DNA of 64,000 bases, taken from NCBI GenBank assembly GCA_003118195.1, contig BEXV01000317.1, positions 125,460 to 189,459 on the forward strand, in the 5' to 3' direction. The notes below the pieces were generated by a model. The model did no database searches, was not told where the DNA came from, and saw only the letters and a list, made by a program, of their open reading frames with translations. Source of the DNA: Hemicentrotus pulcherrimus. Its lineage: Eukaryota > Echinodermata > Echinoidea > Camarodonta > Strongylocentrotidae. Position numbers and translations under genes: made by a program. Numbering within the stretch: position 1 is the stretch's first letter; each line of letters starts with the position of its first letter. Positions 22,701 to 35,120 of this stretch are shown piece after piece.

Positions 22701-25700
22701 ATTCTAAATATGTCAAGTAACAGCTTAAAAAATGAGGCCCTATTTGTATGCCACATGATCTGTTAGTCCCATCTGCATGTACATCTTTCTTTGTACAGTG
22801 TCTGTTACTTTACCAAGACTGGGCCAATTTTCTTATCATTTTTATGATTCAAGAACATTAACAGTACACACAAATACTTATATTCTACAATTAAAACCTT
22901 TTCTGATTGTTTCCACACCGTTTCTTTCACAATCTAATTCCATGACCAGAACTCAACTTTATCTTTACTTTAAAGAGAAAAATTGTCAAAGTTTCTCTAC
23001 TTTGTATCCCAACCCTATCTGTTGAGATTGATAAGCAAAAATATTTCAATTCTTTTTCTTTTGTTGTGCTTGCTATTGAATACACTTTTAATTGTAGCTC
23101 TTCTAACCCATTCCTTTTGCCTACAACAGATTTTGTAGATTATGCTTCATTTCTCTTTATACTTGTCTCACTCTCAGTTGTCTGACTGCTCCCTCTTCGT
23201 CTTCCACTCCCTATCCCTCTCCTTGTAACCCTCCCTTTTTCTTTTTTTAAATAGACTCATCCACTCTGTTCATATGATTGGATAAACCCATTTTCATCTG
23301 TTGTGAGAAATAACTCATCAAGAGTTTTCAGGCAGGTGGTAGAAAGAAGGAAGAACTCATTAGGCTCGTTGAAAGTGCAGCTCATTCAAAATGAATTGCG
23401 TGTGTAAAGCTGTAATTGCCAAAGTGCTGGGGTAAATTAGAACAATTTTTACCTCACACTTTGGTAGATAGTAGATACATGCAATATAGTCACATATTTT
23501 TCCATCACAAACATTCATATGATATCTATCAAAGTGACTGCCTGTTGGGAATTATTTTTTGAGGGATTAAATCATTAAAATGTTAACAATGTACTTATGC
23601 AGTTGTGAAACATTTTCTTATCAGCAATTCTAAATGTTGTGACATGATGCACGTAATGTGTACCATTACAATATTCATGAATGCTAAATAAAAATGTAGA
23701 TGTAAGAATAGAACCATTCCATGTTCTGTTCTAGGCTATGTTATAAGACCCATACAACAACTTTAATTCAGTGAAATCACATTATTTGTTATTAGCAAGG
23801 AGTATATAATTAAACATTTATACTACTATGATTTTAGTAGTCATTTAAGATTGTAGTACATTTGTACTGTGACTGCATAATTTTTTTCCCGATTAACACC
23901 CAGCAGTAGTGGTAAAGGGTCTGTGCAATACAGACATGCTCATGCATTATATGAGCGAAGAAATCTCATTTCTTCTTGCTATACAAAATGTTTTCTTGTT
24001 ATTTCTTTAGGTTTCTCCAGCAGCCATTCACCTCTTTTCTCATGCTAACTAACCTATTCTCTGTGACATTTGCACAAAGAATCGCCAAGATGGGGGGAAA
24101 AGCCTGCGCAATGTAACACAATACCTTGTGGCTGGCTGGGTGGCTGGCTTGCTTTCTAGCTTTGGCCCTGTTCACATTCTCCAAAGATTTCGAATTGACA
24201 TTTGTTTTCCCTTAATGATATGAACAAAGGATGCATGATAAATATACTACTTAAAGATGAATTGGATAGAGTGTAAGATATACTCACACTGGACAAACAA
24301 AATAAATAAATTAACAAACTCCAAGACAAGTGCAACTTACTCAGTAATGTGATTGGTATGTTTTCAAATCCACAATTTTTTAATCATCAAATTGAATTGA
24401 ATTAATCAAGTAAAATCATGAACATTTTTTATATAAGAAGGATAAATTTAGAGATGAAAAAGATTTTTCTTCTTCTAGGAAATCAAGGTTGCTTGAGTGG
24501 AGGGGGGGGGGGGCTACTAGGCCTAGACCAGATGTTTCAAATTTTGAAGAGAGAGAAAAAGTCTTCAGTGTGGTTTGTTTTAATTTCTAAATAAGTCACA
24601 AATGCAGTGCACATCCTTACCCAATACTTACGATACATGTATTTTTCAACAGTTTTATCAATCAGTTCGTTCTTTATATGTGAGAGTGTGAACAAGGTCA
24701 GAACAGCGCCGCTCTAAGCATTGGGTCTTTCTCTTGGTGTTGTGTATTACTGTAGGAGCACCTGCTTATGCTTTATGTCGATGAATAAAAAAAAAAATTG
24801 TGTACGCACTGTTTTCATCATCATGGATAGTGTACAGATATCTTGCACAAGAGGGACTTTGGTCTGGAATGATGTACACTTCTGTTAATCTGTAATGTAT
24901 TTCTATTAAAAGGGTTTATTGTTTCACAAGTGGATGTATTTTCACCTATTTTGTTTATCAATAAATGTGTGCTCACGACACCTCAAGTATGTTGCTCCTT
25001 GCTAAAACTTACTCGGTCAGTGTACTTACAAAATTAAATTTTTTGATTCCCCATGTGTTATTCATATTCTCTAGTGACCATTGCTGTTTTCTTTTTATTT
25101 AATTGTTTTTTTTTTAATACAAAGCATTCTTGGAATCTTGATGTATCAAGTTTTGTTTCTATAAATATGCAAACATGTATTTAATTCATTTCAATGAATA
25201 GATTTACAAATGATCCAGTTACTTTCAATACAATGAAATCTAAAAGTTCAGCGAATGGTCTGTAAGTGTAACCCACACAGCCTCACATTTATCCTATGTT
25301 TGTTTTGAGAGGTGGGTTGTTTCAACACTTCTAGGTAGGTTTCAGTGCAATTGCTATTCATTCTTCATGGATTGTTATCAATTAATGATCTTTGTGATTT
25401 TGTTTTTCTCATACCTTATTAGATCATGATAGTATGGTCGGAGATCATTACACTGCCTCACAACTTGGGGCTTACCAGAACTATCAACGTAAGTATGAAT
25501 GATTAGTGAATTATCTTATTCCATTCTGCTAAGACTAAGGAGTTAACTTTGTTGCAGGTTTCATAATCACTTCATATTGTTTTTGCTAGGATAAAATTGA
25601 GCAATGAATTGTACACAGCTTACTTTTGTAATCTTTTGCTCTCATTAGGAAACCCAATACTTTAAGTGCTTTTTAGATCAAAGGATTGTTATGTAGATAA

Positions 25701-28700
25701 GATTCTTTTATGAATTATTAGATTAGTGACAAAGAGGCTCTAGATGAAAATGTGTTGGACCTAGAATTGAAAATAATAACCCACTGGATGAATGAATATG
25801 AAATTATAAAATGATCTAGGCTGGTAAGAATTTTCTTGAAAGTCGATTGATAGGCAGAAAACATGTCCTCCGAATCTCACAGATCTCATTCAATTGAAGG
25901 GTATAATATTCTACAGTCTCAATTTACTTTGTGATTTGCTAAAGATTTTTTCAATGATTATCGTACCAGATGGGGGAAAAAAATCATAATATACAAGTTC
26001 ATGTATTTTATCATTGTTTGGGGAAGGAAACAACTCTAAATCACTTTTCCCCAAATTGTATTCAATATGATGATGACTAACAATGTGCTATGACACACAG
26101 CATGACCATTTTGCTGCTATATGCATGTTTTTAATTAGTGCTATATTGCATGATTGTTGTGAGCTCTAGTGGATGATTATCAGCTTTTAAGATCCATTCT
26201 TGATCTCTGTATCAATTCCGTAGAAATAATTGTTGTTCCTCTTTACCCATCCTGCTTAGCAATCACACATCATGAAAACAGAAAAAACAATACGTATAAG
26301 TCCACTTTGGCTCTTTATAGAATTAGTACCCAGAACAAGAAAACGGATCCAAGTGGAATTAGTGAGGGGATAGAGATTTGCCAAATATATAACAAAATAG
26401 GTCAGCTTTAATTGGGCACAGCTGTGATCATAAAAAAATGTTGCCGTAAAAATAGATCAAAATTTACCATTTCCACATACAGGAAATTAGCCTTAGGCGG
26501 AACAGGTTTTCAGCGCTTTTGATCAGCAACTGGTAAAGCTCCTGTTGTAGGGGTGATGAACAGAATTGTGTCTACAATTCTCCTTTCTCTCTGTCTATCT
26601 TTTCAATATTTAGTTCATTTTGTTTAAATTAAAGTCAGTTTTAAAATAAGTTTCTGTATAAATAAAATGAAATATCAAATGAAAAGTTATTGATCAATTG
26701 TCAATCAATTTAGTAGATAAAAGGAACACAATTCAATGTATATTAACTAAATATTGCGCGTTATGCTCCATTTATAAATGCTAGTGAAATTGAAGCAACA
26801 TGGAGAAATGTTCTAATTAAATTAATGCTTTTCTAGTTATGATTTCCAAGGTCTCAAACAGATTATATCACCATGGGCGTGTCTGCACTATCTCGAGATT
26901 GCCAAATATCCAGCTATTTTGAACTATCCCGATCACAAGCTATCCAGCTATTTGCGTCTTCACTATGCCGTTACGCTCATCACCAACTAGCTCGAAATAT
27001 AATCTCGAAATTGATGCATGCGCACTTCAGAGACCGACTGTACGACCAGAGTGCAGATTTACGATTTTACCCGTGCTCTAAAACGTAAACAAGTACCTGC
27101 TGCGAAGATGTCGGTGTGAGCGGTATGTATAGATCGCATGTGCGTGCGCTAGTACAACTAGTAAACACCAAAAAACCGGAAATCGTTGTGCATGATGGGA
27201 TCGGGATATTTGACTCCGTACTTCGGTCTAATGAAGACGGTCGCAAACTATCCCGATGGTTGGGGAAATAGTGGGATATTTTGCAAACTAGACCGAGATA
27301 TTTTGGGATATTATCCCAACCAACTATCTAGCCAAATTGCTACTTCGTTCTAATGAAGATGCAATTAGCTGGATAGTTTGCGATCGGGATAGTTCAAATA
27401 GCTGGATATTTGGCAATCTCGAGATAGTGAAGACGGGCCTCATGATGATACATACACCTTCTTTCAGTTAGAGAAACTGATAAATTACTCATTAGAGTAG
27501 TTGTTGTTTAACACAAATACCTAAAATGTATTTATCAATTCAACTAGGCATTCAATAAAAAAAAAATCTTGTGGAACATGACAAAAAATAGGATATGAAC
27601 TTTGTTGACCTGAAAATCAATTGGTGTTGCACCACCTTTCAACAACTCTTTTGAAATTGTGTGTAAATCTGAATTGTCCAACAACTGAAATAGGTTGGCT
27701 AGAGATTCTATTGTTGTGTGCTACATGATGAATGGTTACAATTAAGTGCAGAAGAATAGACGGGAAGCAAGCATCATCAGCTGTGCTCAATGCAATATCA
27801 TAGTGAGCATTGTTACTACCATCGAGTTCTTCTCCTTTATGTATTTTTCTTTACCAGAATGATACAATAGTATGCTCATTACATTTCAAGACCTAAATCA
27901 TGACTGACTAAATTTAAGTAGATAAATACTTCGACATGGAATAAACGTGTTTATAGTTTATTATCATACATTCTGTCATTTTTAAGAGGATAATACATTA
28001 TCTGTTCCACTGATATTATTCATATTAAGAGGTTCTGTTCAGAGATAATGAAAGCTACCTATACATGTAGGTTTTTGTTGCTGTGTTACTTTTGTTGCTG
28101 TGACACAAGATTTCTGAATTGTCGGAGTCATGTTGTTATATTTGACCTTGCATTAAATAGCATACTATTTTCAACAAATAAATACATACATGACTTTGTT
28201 ATTTTTCAATATGTTATATGAATGCTTTAAAAGCTTTTCAGTGGGTCCCAAGAACAATGTTAATATTTTGTTTATGCTAAGTTCACACTGACGCCGCATT
28301 GATGGCGCATTAAATCGGCGAGCAAAGCGGCGAGCAAAGCGGCGGCAAAGCGTAACGAAGCTTAATTAAAGCGTAAAGACCGTAATAGAGCGTGAGAAAG
28401 CTTTGAGAAATCTAGGACATTCGGCAAGAGCGCCAACATTTTTTGAACTGTTTAAAAATTTGAGGTGATCTGTCACGCATTGCGTAAAGCGGGGAGAGCA
28501 TATTAAAGCTTATCAAAGCGTCACAAAGCTTATCAAAGCTTTACTCAAAGCGTAGGAAAGCTTAACAGAGTTAACATTTTTGCCGCTCTTGCCGAATGTC
28601 CCGAATTGCTCAAAGCTTTCTCACGCTCTATTACGGTCTATACGCTTTGCCCCCGCTTTGCTCGCCGATTTAATGCGCCATCAATTCGGCGTCGGTGTGA

Positions 28701-31700
28701 ACTTAGCATAACATATCTCAGGAGATCGTGAGATTTTTTGAAAAAATGACGCCGCATTGATCGCCGATTTAAAGCGTCGGCGTCGGTGTGAACTAGGCAT
28801 AAGGGATCTAAAAATTGATTTTTACCACCCGCATTTATTTCTTATGTTCAACACGCATGAAATAACATACCTGTACTCTGTTTCAAAGCATTAGTTAATC
28901 GTACTATGTACCTTTTATTTGCTTTTTTCATGGCTGCATGGGTGTTTATTTTTGTTTTGCTAAGCTCGTGCTACATTCCTTTTGTCCATATAAATGAGCA
29001 CAAAAAAGCTAGATGCCAAAAACAAGCATTTTTGTCTCTGCTCTTTTATTATAAAGAGAAAATACCTTGAGCAGGAACTGCTAATGCTTTGAAAATATAC
29101 AAAAATGAAATGAAAGATCAATTTTTTTCCTGCTTCTAATCCTGGTTCATGTAGAGATGTATATTTTAAAAAGTGACAAAGTGAGAGCCAACCATGTGTC
29201 TGGAAATGACATTATTGAATGTGTTTCTCTGATGCAGTTTTTATTTTATCCACTCTTTGCAATTACAGATAGATTAATGTACAATACGTTAACGGCCCAA
29301 GCCAATCAGCCGTCTGTCCCCAGGACAATGCATGGAGGTTAGTAGTGTTATTAGTTGATCTTGTTGTTGAGTCACAGACAAAAAAAAAGACTAACATCAT
29401 TGATTAACTTCATTTTCTTTCTTTTCCTTTTTTTCTTCAAGTCAAGTCTAGTACATGTATTCATGGATGATTCGTAATGTGTTTTAAACTTGTAAGAATG
29501 ATATGCATATTTTTCTCATTCTACATGTATTCAATCACAGATTGTTTGCCTTGTATTTATTGGTATTATTGTAATTTGTCTTGATTTTCAAAGCAAAGTA
29601 ATTCTTTTAAAAAAAACCTTACTGCTTGTGTACAGGCCTACTTATGCCCCCTTTTATTCCCTATTTATCGCATCTGCACAATGTTATTTTCCAGTCTGAC
29701 AAATTTGTTTCCCACTACTTCTAATTCATTGTTCTCTGGAAATTTAATAACAAATTGTACTTTAATTTAAATTTATCAAAAACAAGAAAAGCAGAACTTT
29801 GTATACATATTGTCTGTTGAGAGCCAGCAGGACATTCACTGTGTCCGTCTCTAAGATCATTCATTCAAGAAATTGAATGGTGATGGAGGATGTCCTATTA
29901 TTCAACATCAAAATGTGATTTTGTGAAAATATATGCTTTTCAGAGCAAAACTATAGAGTTTATGTGTGTATCCAAAACGAACATTTTAAATTCTATGTTG
30001 GTCCTTTTAAATTTACAGTACACTGCCTTTTAATGATGCATCATGTATCAGTCGGGTTATGACATTGTCTTAATCATACATTTACATGTTCCAGCAATTG
30101 ATCACTGCAAAAAGGTATTTAATAGGGTGACTGTACTTGTCATTTGACTAATGATCTATTTTTCAAGTTCATGCTTCTGATTACTTGGAAGAGCACAAGC
30201 TTGAACGTCATTAATATGACCTTTTACCTGGGTAGTAAGAACCACCGTTCTCTGATAATTAATTATTTTTGATGTGCCCTTTTTCCAAGTGAGATTTCCT
30301 CACAGCAATTTTGTAATTGATATTTGTTATTCTTTTTACCTCTTTTTTCTTCTTTCAATTTCAAGATGAAAATGCTTGTTTTTTGTTACACTTGAATACA
30401 ATACAATAAAGTCATTTCTATAGCGCTCTTACAAACTAACTGTTGTTTCACAGCACTTTACGTAAAAGTTATCAAAGAATCTATTGTTGATTATGGTCAA
30501 AGAGGAGAGTTTTGAGACATTTTCGGAAGACATCGAGCGAAGGTGAAGATCGAATAAAACGTGGAAGCTCATTCCAGAGTCGAGGAGCAAACAAAATGAT
30601 CTGCCTTTGGAGATCCATGCTATTAGGTTAAACTTAATTTAAGCATGAATTGTCGACATGCAGCAAAATCAAACAGGTTAATCGGACCAACAACAAAAAA
30701 TTCAACAAAGTTAGAAGGACAAAACTGTGATTCACCTATTAGTTACCTGTATTTGGCAAAGAATAATCTGTATTATGAACGGACATCTTTGATAGCCACA
30801 TTCAGTCCTATGCAATGGATTCTGTATCTGTAATATGTTACAATTATATTCATTAGTAATTTGAACTAAATAATGAAAGGTTTGAAGTATTCAAAGTTAA
30901 TGCTATAAACTCATTACAATCTGTAGAAATATCAGACTCTTGACCTTTGCTGCAAGTATTACAATCATGGCAGCAGCTCTCGATACCTTGAATCACACTC
31001 CTACAGTGTCAAATGCGTTCATGAATCCGATGTTAACCTAATAAGCAGCGGTTAATTTCAGGGAGACAGAGGGAAATGAAATTGAATCTAGTAATATGGC
31101 CTAAGCTGCCTGTTGGTGCTCCAAAAAAAAGGTACAAAAAAAGGAAAATTAAAAAAGAGGGAACGACTAAGAAGAGAAAAAATAGAGCAAGTGAGTGAAT
31201 GGAAGACATTGAAAGATAACATAGCTAAAAAAATAGCAAAATACACTGTATTCTATCCAGCCTTGAAATTGAATTGAGGTTTATCATGAAATGATATAAA
31301 TAATATCAAAAGTATGGTGATTTTTTTTTTTTTGGTTAAAGCAGTGAAATGAAATTGATTCCATTAGGGGATGTTATCTTCTATGAATAGAATATATCAC
31401 ACTAGGGAATCAATTTCGATAAACCTGAAAACATTAATATGTTAACTAAAGCAGTTGTTTTTTGCAGAGAGGTGATAAATTATGGTTGAAGACAAAGGAT
31501 GTAGGCTTTACTCTGCAAATGGAAATCCTATTTTCATTTACAACAATTCACCAAGTAATTTTTTCAAACATGGAACATTTGATGATTGTATAATCATCCT
31601 AGCCTTATTCATTGGTCTTGAATAGATCAGTGTTGGACCTGTATTCATTTAAACTGTTTTTTTTGGGGGGGGGAGGGGGGGTATACAGTCATCTGGTTGA

Positions 31701-34700
31701 CTATTTGATATTGTTAGCAGATCCAATGTATGTATGCTGGTAGGGAAAATGGGATTAATGCTGATTAGAAAGAGAAGCTATATAATGTGCTTCAAAGAAG
31801 AGAGAGAGAGAGAGAGAGAGAGCTGATATGCATACCCTACTGCGAACTGATTTTGGCAACGTCTGGAATGAAATACAACAATGTCCCATTTTAAATTGGG
31901 AATTGATTAAAACGCCAATGTGCACTACAATGCATTCTATGTAGATTTTGGCCCATCTAGCAGGCTAGCCGTGCATGTACCAGCATATATTTCATCTCCA
32001 TCATAATTGATGAACATGAATGAATTGATGATGAGATTCAAAGAGTGCGTCAGGGATACTTCATAATGCATGAGCATCACATATCTGCTGTAGTACATAC
32101 TATACATGGAGGTAAATAATTCATGCATGATGTGTTCTATATATAGTACCCCCTCTCCTAACCTTAATATCAGTATCTTGGGGGAACGATTATTGGCAGT
32201 AGCCTACATGTACATTGACTTGTCATTGATGTCTTTTTATGCTCCAAATTTACATGCATGTTTATTCCGTTTTCCAAGAGCAGTAACATAGTTACAACTT
32301 GATTTACCAATGTTTTGGGAATAGTATTTCTCTATGAAGAGCAAAGATGTTTTCCTTCATATCTGATCTACAGGGTTCATGGATAACTGTGTTACACATA
32401 ATGAAGAGTCAAATTGGGTCACATGTATTTTTTTCTACACATTTCTTGTAGTAGTAGTAAGGTGTAAAATGCACACATGAACATCTCGCTTCAAACAGAG
32501 ACACAAGTGAGGGATAAGAGAGAAACAGAGACACAGACAGACAACAAGAGAGATATGATATAAAAGGTCTATACTGTCATTGAATTGGCTTAATAACTTG
32601 CATGATGAATCATCACAATTTGGACGTATTACTGATGAGTAGATGAGATACATACAGAGAATAGTGGAGAATAAGTCTCAAATAAAGAAAAAATAGTTGG
32701 GAGATGGGTTTGAATCTCTCACTCTTCAATCATGTGTGTGGCCTTCTCCTTGAGTTTGCAGCTGTCCGGCTTTGCTGATATTCACACAAAGGGGGACATG
32801 GACAAAACAAAAATGGGGATATCAGGGCCTTGTATGATTTCATTAGCCAAAATAATACATGCCGAAGGGAGAGAGTGGAAATATTTGACAATGGGATTGG
32901 CTATTGTTTGGAAAGAAAAGGAAATCAAAAATTATATCAGAATACATTTTAAAACATGACATGAACAAGTTGTAATTATCAAAATTACTTGATTTAAATG
33001 GAATCAAGATTTGTTATACAAAATGTGCAAAGAGTAGCTACCTTTATGTAATGACTGTAACTATCATAGCATTAGAACTGGCATAAAGATTACATGTAAT
33101 TGCAGTGTTTATAACCCTGAATATAACAAATTTACCTGTTAGTATCAGTACATCTCTTTACCTGCATACATGTATCGTATTCAAAACATCTCGGCAACCT
33201 ATAAAAACAAGCACCAGTTAAGTTTTTTCCTGTCAATATGTAGATGAGGAAATGGTTTATTTTACCAATTCACCATTATGCTTTTTCAGACATGTTTAAT
33301 GAGAACTAGTAGTAAGTAGTATTAGTAGTAGTAGAAGGTAGTGCTTGTCTAATTAAATCTGTCATCTACCCTATAATTAGATATTTTTGATACAGGAAAA
33401 ATACATTTTAATCAAAGTAAAAACCTATCAATTTGTATAGTGGATGATGACATTGGTTGGTAAATTTAATAAATATTCCTACACATTTAAAAAAATGAAA
33501 AACGTACCTTTGCTATAAAGAAGAGATATTTCTTGATATATTTCAAAATTCACTTTTCTTCATATTTGAATTCATACAACTACAGTTTGTCCCATTAGAT
33601 TATATTAAACCAAACATATGCATTGAAGGTTGCATCAGGATTTTTTGCGAAAATATTTTCAGTGTAAGAATTAGAGAATAATCCCTCTTTAAAAAAAAAT
33701 GGGTTTCACCCTGAAAAAATGAGTATTGCCTCAATACTAAATCACTCTTCATCCTTTTAAGCTAGGAACTGTGTGCAGGATTTAGATGACCCTGGCAACA
33801 GTAAATTCTTTTGTCACTTGAAGAACAAAAGAATATGTATATTATACAATTATGACCTATTTATAGAGAGCCTCATGATAACTTAGTGAGATAGTGGATT
33901 AATTATTTCTTTGATTCGCACTCTGTTATCAATGGAGATTTGAATTAATTGGGACTCCATTTGCATTCCTACTCCCTATTGCATTTATCATATTTGATTT
34001 TAACTTTTCTTGCAGGCTTTACTGCAGATTCATGTTTCAGAAGTGAACAGTAGTGATGGAATTATATTATGCCCTAGTTACAGATGAATATGTTTTCCAT
34101 AATAGATTGTAATTAATATGCTGTACATGCTTTTAAGGATTATTGATAGTTGGCATATATTTCTGGATAACTACTGACCCTAAACTTTTTAGGTCAGAAT
34201 TTCTTCAATAGAAATGTTGTTTGATGTTCATTGTGAAACAAAGCCACTTAAATGCAATCAAATTATATGAAAGGAAATGCTCCAGTTCGCATGATATTAG
34301 CTATGGACAAAACAGCATTATTGAAATGAGGAATTCATTTTGAGTTATATTTCCTTTGTTGCATTACGTTTTGCTGCCAATTTGCCATTTTATGTGTATT
34401 TTGCATATGAGTGTGTCAGTAGAATGTACAATATAGTGTGTGTATTTGTGTGTGAGTTTGTGTATATGGAGAATGCATGCCTGTTGGTGCACTTTTATAT
34501 CTGTGCATCAAGACACACACATACACTAAGCAACACCTACACACAGAGTACATGTAAGGAATATAACAAAGAAGCTGCCTTATACACAAGCGTGAGAGCA
34601 CATACAGAGAACCCATAAGCATTCTTATCAATGGAGAGAGAAGAAAATATCACATGCATGTGAGATTTATAACGAAGGAGAGAAAAAAAGAACCCTCATT

Positions 34701-35082
34701 TACTTGCTTTACAGTAAAATAAAGTGAATTTATTTACGTAGAATGTGGGAATTAAACTTTGATAACCTGAGCATTGAATATGCATGATCTATGGCCTATC
34801 TAAAATGTTTCAAATTCATAGTTTTTTAAATCTTTGTAATTTGTGTGTTGAGATTTGATCCATGTGTCCCTAAGTCTTTGTGAAAATGTCATGCATATTT
34901 TAACCATTCATTCAGACTTCAGTCAGTGATGGGACTCTTTTTCCCCCCTTTCTCTCCTCACCCTCTTAACCGATTTCTCTTGGATCACTCTCTTTCTTGT
35001 TTGTCTCTCTTCCTACCTCTCTCTTTCTCTCTGATTCTTTCCCTTACACAAACCTCTCTTGCACTCCCTCTCTGTTTCATTC

Positions 35083-35120
<38 letters not shown>

